DNA of 64,000 nucleotides, taken from positions 62,001-126,000 of the forward strand of contig NZ_KI273065.1 of the NCBI RefSeq assembly GCF_000469545.1, in the 5' to 3' direction. The notes beneath the pieces are model-generated. The model did not search any database. It was given only the letters and a program-made list of their open reading frames with translations, and was not told the origin of the DNA. The stretch comes from Mitsuokella sp. oral taxon 131 str. W9106. Lineage in GTDB: Bacteria > Bacillota > Negativicutes > Selenomonadales > Selenomonadaceae. Position 1 is the stretch's first letter, and every line of letters begins with the position of its first letter. Position numbers and translations under genes: made by a program. Shown here in pieces: positions 1-12,484 of this stretch.

Positions 1-1
1 C

Positions 2-472
2 TACTCCATGTTCATTGCAGGACAGATAGAACTCGCCATCGTGCGCGGCGAATACTCGGACTGGACCGGCTCGCGCATTCTCCTAGGGCGTGAACCCATC
101 TGCGCCATTACCTGCCCCGAACACTGCGACCTTCCTCTGCGTGAGCTGCCGCAGGTCATTCGCAAGGCGGATCTTGAGATGGAACGCGACACGGCGCTTT
201 GGTGCAGGGAGAACAAGATCCCCACAGCAAAGAATCAGGTATTTGCGAACAGCACTGCTACCTGCATCGAGATGGTGCGGCAAGGACTCGGATGGGGCAT
301 CGTACCGAAGATCTGTCTCGCGCATTTCGATGGCTGCATCCGCCCCATGCGCTTTGCAGACGGCCGTCCACTCGTGCGTTCCACCTATCTCCTCTACACG
401 GAGCAAACTGCTGCCTTGCCGCAGATTCAAGCCTTTATCGACCTGCTTGCCGAGACAAAGGAGAACCTATGA
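2..472 (+). CDS. LysR-type transcriptional regulator, C-terminal part (cut by window start)
   Basis: The frame is open from the first bases, so the gene begins upstream of the window. The visible 157 or so residues look like the ligand-binding (periplasmic-binding-protein-like) half of a LysR regulator: a stretch near the end reads GLGWGIVPK, the usual region before the last strand, followed by a terminal amphipathic helix. The N-terminal winged helix-turn-helix is not visible. The stop TGA overlaps the ATG of citC (ATGA), so the two are translationally coupled. By context it probably controls citrate metabolism genes; this is inference. Confidence 0.8.
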   Translation, partial: YSMFIAGQIELAIVRGEYSDWTGSRILLGREPICAITCPEHCDLPLRELPQVIRKADLEMERDTALWCRENKIPTAKNQVFANSTATCIEMVRQGLGWGIVPKICLAHFDGCIRPMRFADGRPLVRSTYLLYTEQTAALPQIQAFIDLLAETKENL

Positions 473-1506
473 TCACGACCATCTATCCATCTGACCGTAC
501 GGGCATGGAACGCGTGCGCGCCCTGCTCGAACGGGAAGGTCTGCACATGGACGCAAATCTCGACTATACTTGCGCCATTCTTGACGAGTCGTACATGCCC
601 ATCGCGACGGGCAGCTGCTGCGGCAACACGCTCCGCTGCTTCGCCGTCGACAATACGCATCGAGGGGAAGGCCTGCTGAACGAAGTCCTCTCCCATCTCA
701 TGACCGTGCAGCAGGAGCGCGGGAACGCCGCCGTCTTCCTCTACACAAAAGGCGATTCCGTCCGCTTCTTCCGCAATCTCGGCTTTCATGAAATTGCCCG
801 TGTCTCGGACATAATCGTTTTTCTCGAAAATCGCCGCTGGGGATTTTCCGACTATCTGAAAGCATTGCAGCAGGAAAGTCCCGCGAGCGCCCAAAATGCG
901 GCGGCAATTGTAATGAATGCAAATCCTTTTACGCTCGGACATCTCTGCCTCGTGGAGCATGCATCCGCAGAAAACGAATGGGTGCATCTCTTTATCGTGA
1001 GCGAGGAGGCGAGCCTCTTTCCCTTTGCCGTGCGTGAGCGCCTCATACGTGAGGGAACGGCGCATCTCAAAAATATTGTCTATCATCGAACGAGTTCCTA
1101 TATCATCAGCCAGGCAACCTTCCCCAGCTATTTCCAAAAGGATGAAGATGCCGTTATCCTAAGCCATGCGCAGCTCGATATTGCCGTGTTTTCACGCATT
1201 GCAAAGGCGCTCTCTATCACGCGCCGCTATGTCGGCGCAGAGGAGTCAAGCCATGTCACACGTCTCTACAACGAGATTATGCTGCACGATCTCCCACGTG
1301 CAGGCATTTCGTGCAGGATCATCCCACGCAGGGAACACGCAGGCACACCAATCAGTGCCTCCACCGTACGCCGGGCGATTCAGGCAGGCAATATGAGCAT
1401 CCTCCCCTCCCTCGTTCCGCCTGCAACACTCGCCTTTCTCCAAAGTGAGGAAAGCGCTGCCATTCGCAGAAAGATTGCAGAGGCAGCAGACGTCGTTCAC
1501 TACTAA
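469..1506 (+). CDS. citC: [Citrate (pro-3S)-lyase] ligase CitC
   Basis: 345 residues, the usual family length. CitC acetylates the prosthetic-group thiol of the citrate lyase acyl carrier protein with ATP and acetate, switching the lyase on. Residues 1 to about 120 form a GNAT-like domain (FFRNLGF near 100-106). The rest is a nucleotidyltransferase domain with NPFTLGH at 152-158 and ISASTVRRA near the C-terminus, the T/HxGH-type and ISSTxxR-type motifs of the family. The start chosen is the ATG that overlaps the stop of the upstream LysR gene; a longer in-frame extension upstream has no ribosome binding site and lies inside the regulator. citX follows after 41 bases. No citDEF genes are seen in the window. 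Confidence 0.93.
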   Translation: MITTIYPSDRTGMERVRALLEREGLHMDANLDYTCAILDESYMPIATGSCCGNTLRCFAVDNTHRGEGLLNEVLSHLMTVQQERGNAAVFLYTKGDSVRFFRNLGFHEIARVSDIIVFLENRRWGFSDYLKALQQESPASAQNAAAIVMNANPFTLGHLCLVEHASAENEWVHLFIVSEEASLFPFAVRERLIREGTAHLKNIVYHRTSSYIISQATFPSYFQKDEDAVILSHAQLDIAVFSRIAKALSITRRYVGAEESSHVTRLYNEIMLHDLPRAGISCRIIPRREHAGTPISASTVRRAIQAGNMSILPSLVPPATLAFLQSEESAAIRRKIAEAADVVHY

Positions 1507-1531
1507 TTGTTCACTACTAGTTATTCACTAC
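1496..1531 (+). repeat. Three tandem 14-nt units between citC and citX
   Basis: TTCACTAC occurs at 1496-1503, 1510-1517 and 1524-1531, exactly 14 nt apart, with six-base spacers TAATTG and TAGTTA. The first copy includes the last codons of citC (stop TAA at 1504-1506). This looks like slippage duplication just before the citX ribosome binding site. Confidence 0.8.
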
Positions 1532-1547
1532 GAAAGGAGCGGTATGT

Positions 1548-2075
1548 ATGTTCAGCGGTATCCCGATAGATCTGCCCGCTATGCTCGCCGCACGTGAGGA
1601 ACGCGCCGCACGGCAGGACATATGGCTGAAACAATACGCCTGTCCTATCCTCTCCTTCACGCTCAATATTCCGGGTTCAGTCAAAACCTCTCCCGATCTG
1701 CGGCGTGCGTTTGATACGGGTCTTGCAGCATTGGAGGATGCGCTGGAATCCGCAGGGCTGTCCGCCATAGCGCGGGACGAAATCCATGCGCCGACGGGTG
1801 ATGAGGCACTGCTTGCCATCAGAGGGCATGCAGCAGCAATCAAGGAGATTGCAACGAAGCTCGAAGAAGATCATCCACTCGGTCGTCTCTTCGATATGGA
1901 CGTTCTGAACGCAGATGGGACAAAGCTTTCGCGCAGAGTCCCGCGCCGCTGCCTGCTCTGCGCCGAACAGGCGCAAAACTGTGCGCGCAGCCGCCGTCAC
2001 ACCGTCGCAGAGCTGACGGCAGAGATCAAGCGTCTCCTCATCGCATACCTAGGATCAAATGGGGCTGCTCTGTGA
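1548..2075 (+). CDS. citX: Apo-citrate lyase phosphoribosyl-dephospho-CoA transferase CitX
   Basis: 175 residues, typical for stand-alone CitX. It attaches 2'-(5''-phosphoribosyl)-3'-dephospho-CoA to the citrate lyase acyl carrier subunit. The family signature GRLFDMDV is at 112-119, and a C-terminal RRCLLC...CARSRRH segment (Cys 135, 138, 145) matches the conserved CitX tail. The ATG has AAAGGAG eight bases upstream. It is the second accessory gene for citrate lyase after citC. The last five codons lie in the 5' arm of a long hairpin, so termination structure and stop codon overlap. Confidence 0.92.
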   Translation: MFSGIPIDLPAMLAAREERAARQDIWLKQYACPILSFTLNIPGSVKTSPDLRRAFDTGLAALEDALESAGLSAIARDEIHAPTGDEALLAIRGHAAAIKEIATKLEEDHPLGRLFDMDVLNADGTKLSRRVPRRCLLCAEQAQNCARSRRHTVAELTAEIKRLLIAYLGSNGAAL

Positions 2076-2113
2076 AGTTTAAAAACTTCGCAGAGCAGCC
2101 CCATTTGATCCTA
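2050..2113. terminator. Long 31-bp hairpin at the end of citX
   Basis: Arms 2050-2080 and 2083-2113 are complementary over 31 bp with one T-G wobble and only two bases between them. The hairpin begins inside citX. No T-tract follows on either strand, so it is not a classical intrinsic terminator; it may terminate convergent citX and ppx transcripts, or be a small palindromic repeat element. The rest of the gap to 2304 shows nothing I can name. Confidence 0.55.
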
Positions 2114-2304
2114 TCTATAGCGAAACGAAAACAAACCATCTTATCCCAAGCACAAGGTCTGTTTCTTGGAAAATTTTAAAAAACAGCTTTCTAAGTATAA
2201 CCGCATATGCAACGCATTGCCAAGGTGTCCGCGAAACTGAGACCGGCCAAACCAATCGAAGGAAACTTTGGCTCACGGAAGACACGATTGCACGATTGAT
2301 GGAA

Positions 2305-3834
2305 CTACAGTCGCCAAAGCACGATAAGAGGCTTTCCGTACTCCTTTTTGAACGACTTGGCAAACTGTTTCATTTCGAGATCGGCAGCGCTGTGATCCGT
2401 TCCCTTTTTCGCATAAGCGGTCAAGACAACCGCCTCGTCCGCGATACGCGCCCGAAGCCTTTCGACATTCCCTTCATGCGTCACGTCCGATGCCTCGGCA
2501 AGCGCGAGCAGCAGGGCAAGCCGGCGCACCGTCTGCCAGTCATCCGACGAGAGCATCATCGCGTAGCGGTAAGCACGCATTGTCCTGCTGCTGATGCCGT
2601 GATGGAACCCCGCGATAAATGCTGCCATGAGCTGTTCCTTATGCGTCATGCCGTAGAGCGGCGCATGCGCGATGACAAAGGCAGAATGACGTGCGTGGTC
2701 GTAGTAATTGATTGCCTGTCCTGCATCGTGCAGCCATGCAGCGACCCCCAGGAGCGTGCGGGCACGTCCCTTCGCGCCGTGCAGGGGCGCGAGCTGGTCG
2801 AAGAGCGAGCTCGCCTTCGTGTGAACGCGTTCGAGATGTTCCATGCAGTGATCGGTCCAGCCGAGGTAATTCCTCACGCTCATGCGCAGGACGTCCTTTG
2901 CGACCTTGCCCTCGCCGTATTTCTCTCCGTAGTATCCAAAGAATGCACCGTCGCGCAGGCCGCACCCTGAAACGATGACGTCGCCGCCTTTGGCGTAGTC
3001 CATGAGCGTGCGAATGATAAGCGTGCCTGCCACGATGAGATCGGCGCGGTCGGAAGAAAGCCCCTTGATGCGCTTGCGCACTGCCAGAGAGGATGTCGCA
3101 ATCATCGTGCAAAGCGCATCAAACCGCTTGTGCGGCATACGGTAGTTGTGGATTCGCGCGAGCTGGTACCGCTCCTTTGCCTGATCGATCTTGCCAAGGT
3201 TTCGCACCGTCCCGCCGACGCCGATGATGGGCAGGCGTACGCCTTTTGCCCATGGGATCATTTCTTCAAACCGTTTCTCGACGTACTTGCGGCACTTCTC
3301 CATCGCGGCAGGCACCACCTTGCCCGCGAGTGAAAACTTGTCCGTCATCGTCACCGCGCCGATCGGAACGGAGACCGAATGAACGATTTTGCGCCCCTTG
3401 ACGAGCGTGACCTCAATCGACGCGCCGCCGAGATCGAACTGCAAAAAATTCTTTTCCGCAATCGTATTGACGACGCCGAGATATCCTAGATATGCCTCGC
3501 GCTCCCCTGAGACGACCTCGACCTCAATGCCCGTTTCCCTGCGGATCCGCTCGATGAACGATGTGCCGTCCTTCGCGCTTCGCGCCGCTGCCGTTGCAAT
3601 CGCAATGCAGCGCGTGACCCCCATGACCTCCATGATATGCTTGTAGACACTTAGACATGCCATCGCGCGCTTGACGCCATCGGGACTCAGTCTCCCCGTC
3701 TCCGACATGCCCTTTCCGAGCCGAATCGCTTCCTTTTGCTGGTATTCGAGCCGATACGATTGATTGTCTGCAATCCCCATGACGATAAAGCGAATCGAGT
3801 TCGATCCCATATCAATGACGGCAATGCGTTCCAT
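2305..3834 (-). CDS. Ppx/GppA family exopolyphosphatase / pppGpp phosphohydrolase
   Basis: 509 residues. The N-terminal actin-like ATPase fold shows DMGSNSIRF at 8-16 (phosphate 1 motif), FDLGGASIEV (second loop) and GVGGTVRNLG, all diagnostic of Ppx/GppA. The C-terminal part contains an HD-like helical domain (WLHDAGQ ... DHARHSAFVI). The family hydrolyses polyphosphate or pppGpp; which one cannot be told here. The ATG at 3834 has GGGAG seven bases upstream; an ATG six bases further upstream is too close to that site. The gene runs alone, convergent with citX and downstream of the MFS gene. Confidence 0.9.
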   Translation of the reverse strand: MERIAVIDMGSNSIRFIVMGIADNQSYRLEYQQKEAIRLGKGMSETGRLSPDGVKRAMACLSVYKHIMEVMGVTRCIAIATAAARSAKDGTSFIERIRRETGIEVEVVSGEREAYLGYLGVVNTIAEKNFLQFDLGGASIEVTLVKGRKIVHSVSVPIGAVTMTDKFSLAGKVVPAAMEKCRKYVEKRFEEMIPWAKGVRLPIIGVGGTVRNLGKIDQAKERYQLARIHNYRMPHKRFDALCTMIATSSLAVRKRIKGLSSDRADLIVAGTLIIRTLMDYAKGGDVIVSGCGLRDGAFFGYYGEKYGEGKVAKDVLRMSVRNYLGWTDHCMEHLERVHTKASSLFDQLAPLHGAKGRARTLLGVAAWLHDAGQAINYYDHARHSAFVIAHAPLYGMTHKEQLMAAFIAGFHHGISSRTMRAYRYAMMLSSDDWQTVRRLALLLALAEASDVTHEGNVERLRARIADEAVVLTAYAKKGTDHSAADLEMKQFAKSFKKEYGKPLIVLWRL

Positions 3835-3880
3835 GCACATTCTCCCATGAATTTGAGTCTTATTCTGCGTCCCCATTATA

Positions 3881-5101
3881 TCATGTTCCGTAGGATTTCG
3901 ATCCAAAAACTTTTTGTCCCATGCGCCGATAAACATACGCTGCAATGGCAGCCTGCATGGCGACGAGTGCGGCAAGAAAGCCGAATGCCACATAGAGATC
4001 CGTCCGATGCGCGAGAAAACCGATTGCCGCCGGTCCCATGAGGACACCGAGATAGCCGAGCGTCGAGACAGCAGGAACGGCAAGGCTGATCGGCATATCC
4101 TCCTGCTTGCCCATGAGGCTGAAAAAGACGGGAACGACGTTCGCCGATCCGACGCCAATCGCGAAAAAGCCTAGATAGAGGACCGTTGTGCTCTCGGCAA
4201 GGATCACGAGCAAAAAGCCTGCAAATGCAACGAGCAGACCGCCGATAACAACGCATTCTGGGCCGAGCTTTACGACGAGCGCATCGCCGACAAGACGCAT
4301 GACGAGCATCGCAGCGGAAAAGACCGTAAAGCCCATGCCCGCAAGCGAGAGATCGAATCCGCGCTCGACGCGGAGAAAGACACCGCTCCAATCCATGATC
4401 GCGCCTTCCGTGAGGAACGCGATGCAAGCAATGATGCCGATAAATGTCACGATGCCGCGCGGAATGCCAATGAGCCTGCCGCCCGCATCCCCGCCGTACG
4501 GGATGAGGTACCGGCGGAAATACGCAATCGTCCCGAGCATAATGCCGGATGCGATCGCCGTCGAGACGAGCGGCGTAAGCCTACACATCCCGACCCAAAC
4601 GCCGAAAAGCCCGGCGCCGACGAAACCGCCGACGCTCCACAGCGCATGCATGCCGCTCATGAGCCTCCTGTCGCTCTCCTTCTCGACGATGACCGCCGCG
4701 ACGTTGACCGTCGCATCGAGGCATCCCATAAATGCGCCAAATCCGAGGAGCAAGACCGCCGCAAGCCAAAGCGTGGAAACATGGGAAAGCGCAAAGAGGA
4801 ACACGGCCTCAGCGACGCATGCGACCGTCAGGACCCGCCGGCAGCCGAGACGCGTCGCAGCCGCTCCCGCGAGCGGCATCGTAAGCAGCGAGCCTATGCC
4901 GATGCACAGCAGCAGCATGCCGAGCACATTCTCCCCAATCGCGAGCCGCTCCTTCAAGAGCGGCACGAGCGGCGCCCATGATGCCGATCCGAAGCCGCCG
5001 ATGAAAAAAACCGCACGCGTCGCACGCTGCTGCGAAACGCCGATCGCTTTATCCTTCGCTGCCAAAAGACCCCTTCTTTCATTCGGTTCCGAATCCAGCA
5101 T
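3881..5101 (-). CDS. MFS transporter (YbjJ-like, 12 transmembrane segments)
   Basis: About 406 residues with alternating hydrophobic segments typical of the major facilitator superfamily; the first membrane helix region is FFIGGFGSASWAPLVPLL and the cytoplasmic loop between helices 2 and 3 carries AATRLGCRRVL. The acidic GCLDATVN segment in helix 5 resembles the YbjJ/fucose-permease-like group. The substrate is unknown. The start is uncertain: ATG at 5101 has no clear ribosome binding site, whereas a TTG at 5065 has AAGAAGGGG just upstream and would give a more compact N-terminus. A terminator lies between it and pyrE, so it is probably not part of the pyrimidine operon proper. Confidence 0.85.
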   Translation of the reverse strand: MLDSEPNERRGLLAAKDKAIGVSQQRATRAVFFIGGFGSASWAPLVPLLKERLAIGENVLGMLLLCIGIGSLLTMPLAGAAATRLGCRRVLTVACVAEAVFLFALSHVSTLWLAAVLLLGFGAFMGCLDATVNVAAVIVEKESDRRLMSGMHALWSVGGFVGAGLFGVWVGMCRLTPLVSTAIASGIMLGTIAYFRRYLIPYGGDAGGRLIGIPRGIVTFIGIIACIAFLTEGAIMDWSGVFLRVERGFDLSLAGMGFTVFSAAMLVMRLVGDALVVKLGPECVVIGGLLVAFAGFLLVILAESTTVLYLGFFAIGVGSANVVPVFFSLMGKQEDMPISLAVPAVSTLGYLGVLMGPAAIGFLAHRTDLYVAFGFLAALVAMQAAIAAYVYRRMGQKVFGSKSYGT

Positions 5102-5106
5102 GCAGC

Positions 5107-5156
5107 AAAAGCACAAGGTGCCACAAGTTGCCTTGCACAGAAGCGTGCCTTGTGCT
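5107..5156 (-). terminator. Intrinsic terminator after pyrE
   Basis: On the minus strand a stem AGCACAAGG / CCTTGTGCT (5148-5156 and 5110-5118) with further partial pairing inside is followed by TTTTG. It lies just past the pyrE stop and would close the pyrimidine operon. Confidence 0.65.
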
Positions 5157-5168
5157 GGTTTTCGGCTC

Positions 5169-5756
5169 TCAGCGCGCTGCCTTTTTCCCCGTGCTGCCGC
5201 GCTTCGTCATCGGGATTCCCTCTTTGCAAAGCGGGCATGCCTCCGGCTTATACGTCTCGACATTCAAGCGGAGAAGTGCCTTGTACGGCACGTCGCCGAA
5301 GGAGATCTTCCCACCGCTGCGATCGACGAGCATGCTGACGGCGGCGGGGATGCCGCCATGCCGTTTTACGACTTCGATGACTTCCTTGATGGAGCCGCCC
5401 GTCGTCACGATGTCCTCGACGATGAGCACGCGCTCACCCTCATGCAGCGAAAAGCCGCGGCGAAACGTCATCTTGCCGTCGACGCGCTCTGTGAAGATCG
5501 CGCGCGTGCCGAGAGCCTTGCCCGTCTCATGTGCGAGCAGTATGCCGCCTGTCACAGGACCGACGACCGTCTCGATGCCCGCGTCCTTGAAGTTTTCCGC
5601 CATCGCCTCGCAAAGCTTCTGCGTGTACGCGGGATGCTGGAGCACGTTGAACTTCTCCACGTAGTGCGGACTGTGCAGGCCGGAAGTCAGCAGGAAATGC
5701 CCGTTCATGATGGCATTCGTCTCGATGAGGAGATCCTTTACTTCTTGTTCTGTCAT
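5169..5756 (-). CDS. pyrE: Orotate phosphoribosyltransferase
   Basis: 195 residues. It makes OMP from orotate and PRPP (step 5 of pyrimidine synthesis). The PRPP-binding motif VLIVEDIVTTGGS is at 110-122, and the catalytic loop region FTERVDGKMTFRRGF is at 88-102. A C-terminal CPLCKEG pair of cysteines is typical of this longer PyrE subfamily. The ATG overlaps the pyrF stop (ATGA). It is the last gene of the operon before the terminator. Confidence 0.96.
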   Translation of the reverse strand: MTEQEVKDLLIETNAIMNGHFLLTSGLHSPHYVEKFNVLQHPAYTQKLCEAMAENFKDAGIETVVGPVTGGILLAHETGKALGTRAIFTERVDGKMTFRRGFSLHEGERVLIVEDIVTTGGSIKEVIEVVKRHGGIPAAVSMLVDRSGGKISFGDVPYKALLRLNVETYKPEACPLCKEGIPMTKRGSTGKKAAR

Positions 5757-6478
5757 GGTACCGTCTCCATTTCCTTCAAAATAGCTTCCGCTGCCGCTTT
5801 CGGGTCGTCTGCCGCGCGAATGGGACGACCGATGACGAGGTGGCTTGCCCCCGCCATGAGCGCCGCGCGGGGCGTCGCAATGCGGCTCTGATCATCCGCC
5901 GAAGTGCCTGCGGGACGCACGCCCGGCGTCACGATCAAGAAGTCCTCGCCGCACGCTGCGCGAATGGCCTCTGCCTCCTGCGGCGAGGCGACGACCCCGT
6001 CCAGCCCAGCCTCCTTTGCGAGACGCGCGAGGCGCAGAACGGACTCCTCGAGCACGCGCGTTTGCCCAACTCCCTGCCATTCCGCGCTGCTGATGCTCGT
6101 GAGCACCGTGATCGCGATGAGTTTCGGGCAAGGGATTCCCGCCTCCGCAGCCTCCTTGTGCAGGCGGTCTGCCGCCGTCTTCATCATCGTGAGGCCGCCG
6201 CTCGCGTGGACGTTCAGCATATCCGCACCGAGGTGCATGAGCGAGCAAAGCCCGCCCGCGACAGTGTTTGGAATATCGTGCAGCTTGAGATCGAGAAAGA
6301 CGTGCTTGCCCTCCCTCCGCAGCCACGTGACGGCTTTTCCGCCGACAGCGTAGAAAAGCTCCATGCCGACCTTGTAGTACGATACGCTGCCGCCGAGCTT
6401 CGCCACGAGCGTGCGGACATCTTCCATCGTGTGGAAGTCGAGTGCGACGATCAAGCGATCATCTGCTTTTGCCATCAT
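5753..6478 (-). CDS. pyrF: Orotidine 5'-phosphate decarboxylase
   Basis: 241 residues. It decarboxylates OMP to UMP. The catalytic DLKLHDIPN (63-71) supplies the Asp-Lys-Asp charge array. TPGVRP in the C-terminal half is the phosphate-binding loop, and VIGRPI follows. The first ATG overlaps the pyrD stop (ATGA) and has AGGAG eight bases upstream; a second ATG follows immediately. It sits between pyrD and pyrE with 4-base overlaps on both sides. Confidence 0.96.
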   Translation of the reverse strand: MMAKADDRLIVALDFHTMEDVRTLVAKLGGSVSYYKVGMELFYAVGGKAVTWLRREGKHVFLDLKLHDIPNTVAGGLCSLMHLGADMLNVHASGGLTMMKTAADRLHKEAAEAGIPCPKLIAITVLTSISSAEWQGVGQTRVLEESVLRLARLAKEAGLDGVVASPQEAEAIRAACGEDFLIVTPGVRPAGTSADDQSRIATPRAALMAGASHLVIGRPIRAADDPKAAAEAILKEMETVP

Positions 6479-7410
6479 GTGTTTTCTCCTAAAAAATCCG
6501 GGTTTGCCTTGCCGACAAGCTCACGGATATTCGATAGTCCGCGCTGCTCAAGGTAATCATTCAGCCCGTCGCAAATCCGCATCGTCACCGTCGGGTCGGT
6601 GAAATTTGCCGTGCCGACGGCAACGGCGCTCGCGCCCGCGAGGAAGAATTCCACCGCGTCCTTCGCGCTCGTGATGCCGCCCATGCCGATGATCGGCACG
6701 CGCACCGCCTGTGCGACCTGCCATACCATGCGCACGGCGACGGGCTTCACGCACGCGCCGGAAAGACCGCCCGTGACATTGCCGAGCACGGGCCGCCACC
6801 GATGGATATCGATCTCCATGCCGAGAAGCGTGTTGATGAGCGACACGGCATCCGCGCCCGCCGCCTCGACGGCCTTTGCCATCTGCACGATGTCCGTGAC
6901 ATTCGGCGAAAGCTTCAGGATGACGGGCTTCTTCGTATTCGCCTTTGCCGCGCGGACAACGGAAGATGCCGCCTCGGGATCGGTGCCGAAGAGGATGCCG
7001 CCGTCTTTGACGTTCGGGCAGGAAACATTGAGTTCGATTGCCGCAACGCCCGGCACATCAAGCATTTTGGCAAGCGTGCCGTACGCCTCTGCCGAGCTGC
7101 CCGAAATGTTGACGATGACGTGCATGCCATACGGCTCGATGCGCGGAAGTATTTCTTTAAGAAACACCTCGACGCCGGGATTTTCAAGCCCGATGCAGTT
7201 GAGCATCCCCATAGGCGTTTCCGTCACACGCACGCCTTCGTTGCCGCGGCGCGGTGCGAGCGTCGTTCCCTTGACCATGACGCCGCCGAGCCGCGCGAGG
7301 TCGACGAAATCCGCGAACTCCTCTCCGAATCCGAACGTTCCCGACGCCGTAAGCACTGGCGTCTCCATCTCGATGCCGAGAAGCTCGGTACGCAGCCGTT
7401 CATCGCTCAT
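6475..7410 (-). CDS. pyrD: Dihydroorotate dehydrogenase, NAD-type (class 1B) catalytic subunit
   Basis: 311 residues. Oxidises dihydroorotate to orotate with FMN; class 1B enzymes work with PyrK. The active-site cysteine lies in NVSCPN (about 128-133), and GGLSGACVKP plus IGMGGI are the FMN phosphate-site segments. The start at 7410 has GGAGGTG upstream and an ATGA overlap with pyrK; the reading frame continues upstream but only through pyrK. Direct pairing with pyrK confirms the class. Confidence 0.96.
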   Translation of the reverse strand: MSDERLRTELLGIEMETPVLTASGTFGFGEEFADFVDLARLGGVMVKGTTLAPRRGNEGVRVTETPMGMLNCIGLENPGVEVFLKEILPRIEPYGMHVIVNISGSSAEAYGTLAKMLDVPGVAAIELNVSCPNVKDGGILFGTDPEAASSVVRAAKANTKKPVILKLSPNVTDIVQMAKAVEAAGADAVSLINTLLGMEIDIHRWRPVLGNVTGGLSGACVKPVAVRMVWQVAQAVRVPIIGMGGITSAKDAVEFFLAGASAVAVGTANFTDPTVTMRICDGLNDYLEQRGLSNIRELVGKANPDFLGENT

Positions 7411-8160
7411 GAAAACACCTCCGCCGCCGAAAATACAGGACCGTCCTTGCAGACTTTCCTGCGCCCGCCGCGCGTGTCGACCGAGCAGGAAAGGCATGCG
7501 CCAAGCCCGCACGCCATGCGCGCCTCAAGTGAGACTTCACACGGGGTTCCATGCTCCTGTGCGAGCTTTGCGACGCCGCGCATCATGACTTCAGGCCCGC
7601 AGACGACGATGCCGTCGTAGTCGTAACGCGCAAGGAGCGTCGGCAGAAGATCCGTCGCAAAGCCTCGGACGCCGAGCGATCCGTCGTCCGTCGTGATGAA
7701 GATATTGCGCACGAAGCCGTGAAACAGCGTATTCCAAAAGAGTTCGTCCTCCGTCCTTCCGCCCATGAGCACATCTGCCCTGCCCTTTAAGGAGGCGGCG
7801 TAATAGAGGAGCGGGGAAAGCCCAATGCCGCCGCCAACGACGAGCGGATGTACAAAATCGTGCGAAAAACCGTTGCCGAGTGGGCCAAGCACATTTACGG
7901 AATCGTCCTTTTGGAGCGCAGCAAGCGCCCTCGTCCCCTCGCCGACGACGCGGTAGATGAAGGCGATGTTGCCGTTCTCGCGGTCGATTGCCGCGACACC
8001 GAGAGGACGGCGCAGCGTGAACGCACCCCGTAATATGCGAAGCTGGACGAATTGTCCCGGCTCCGCCGCCTGTGCGATCGCCGGTGCATAAACCATCAGA
8101 AAATAAACGGTTTCAATGAGTTTCTGCTGCTGAACGACATTTGCCGTCACTTCGTATTTC

Positions 8161-8174
<14 letters not shown>
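7407..8174 (-). CDS. pyrK: Dihydroorotate dehydrogenase B electron-transfer subunit
   Basis: 255 residues. An FAD and [2Fe-2S] protein that passes electrons from PyrD to NAD+. The FAD-binding segment [10 protein letters not shown] is followed by an NAD-binding domain ([15 protein letters not shown]). The C-terminal cluster ligands are Cys 222, 227, 230 and 242 (CGLGACLSC...C). I chose the ATG at 8174; GTG codons at 8180 and 8177 are alternatives. The start overlaps the 3' end of carB by 14 bases. Confidence 0.95.
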
Positions 8175-11388
<3,214 letters not shown>

Positions 11389-11391
11389 AGC

Positions 11392-12465
11392 TTATTCCCC
11401 TTTCTCCAGCATGGCGCGGAATTCTTCAAACAAGTACATATTGTCGTCCGGTCCCGGCGCTGCTTCAGGATGGTACTGAACCGAAAAAATCGGCAGCTCT
11501 TTATGCCGCATGCCCTCCACTGTTCCATCGTTGACATTGACGTGCGTGACGGCAAGCGGCAGCCCTTCAAGCGACGCCGCATCGACGGCAAAGCCGTGAT
11601 TCTGTGCGGAAATCTGCACCTTGCCCGTACGCAGATCCTTGACTGGCTGGTTCGTGCCGCGATGGCCGAACTTGAGCTTGTACGTCTTCGCGCCCATCGC
11701 AATCGCGATGAGCTGATGTCCGAGGCAAATGCCGAAAATCGGCTTTTTCCCGAAAAGCTTCTTGATTTCTGCCGCAATCTCCGGCACGTCGGCAGGATCA
11801 CCGGGGCCGTTCGAAAGGAAGACGCCGTCGGGATTCATTGCGAGCACTTCTTCCGCCGTCGTATGCGCGGGCACGACCTTGAGACGAAATCCCTTGCGGT
11901 GCATCGAATCCAGGATATTCTGCTTGACGCCAAAGTCCATCGCGACGACGAACGGTGCGCCTCTCCTCTCACATTCCATATCGTATGCCTTCGGCGTCGT
12001 GACCGCTTCGACGACTTCCCTGCGGATAGGCGTCGCCATGAGCGCGTCGGCCGCATCCTTTGCCGCCTTCTCCGAGACGATGATTCCCTTCATCGTGCCT
12101 GCCGCGCGAATGTGACGCGTGATGGCGCGCGTATCGACGTTGTACAGGCACGGCACTTTCTGCTCGGTCAGAAACGCTGCAAGACTCTTCTCATAGTGCC
12201 AGTTGCTCCCATCCGTGCAAAGATCGCCGATGACGAAGCCTGCGACGAATGACTTGCGCGACTGCATGAAAAGCTCCGCGATGCCGTAGTTGCCGACGAG
12301 CGGGTACGTGAGCGTCAAAATCTGCGCGCAGTACGACGGATCCGTAAGGCTCTCCTGATAGCCGACCATGCCCGTATTGAAAACGACTTCACCCGTCGCC
12401 TTGAAATCATTCAGCAAATCGCCGTAGAAGACCGTCCCGTCTTCCAAGATCAATTTCCCCTTCAC
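11392..12465 (-). CDS. carA: Carbamoyl phosphate synthetase, small (glutaminase) subunit
   Basis: 357 residues. The class I glutamine amidotransferase triad is visible: Cys in GICLGHQ and His-Glu in QYHPEAAPG. The N-terminal half ([26 protein letters not shown]) is the CarA-specific domain. The start GTG at 12465 gives the usual [11 protein letters not shown] opening and has GAGGTG six bases upstream; an upstream GTG at 12474 overlaps that site and is less likely. It lies between pyrC and carB. Confidence 0.96.
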   Translation of the reverse strand: MKGKLILEDGTVFYGDLLNDFKATGEVVFNTGMVGYQESLTDPSYCAQILTLTYPLVGNYGIAELFMQSRKSFVAGFVIGDLCTDGSNWHYEKSLAAFLTEQKVPCLYNVDTRAITRHIRAAGTMKGIIVSEKAAKDAADALMATPIRREVVEAVTTPKAYDMECERRGAPFVVAMDFGVKQNILDSMHRKGFRLKVVPAHTTAEEVLAMNPDGVFLSNGPGDPADVPEIAAEIKKLFGKKPIFGICLGHQLIAIAMGAKTYKLKFGHRGTNQPVKDLRTGKVQISAQNHGFAVDAASLEGLPLAVTHVNVNDGTVEGMRHKELPIFSVQYHPEAAPGPDDNMYLFEEFRAMLEKGE

Positions 12466-12484
12466 CCAAAACACCTCACTGCAT

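Noticed and set aside
2305-4158. 617-residue version of the Ppx/GppA protein
   Set aside because: The first 108 residues of that frame run through the intergenic region and the MFS gene; the ATG at 3834 has a good ribosome binding site and the canonical start.
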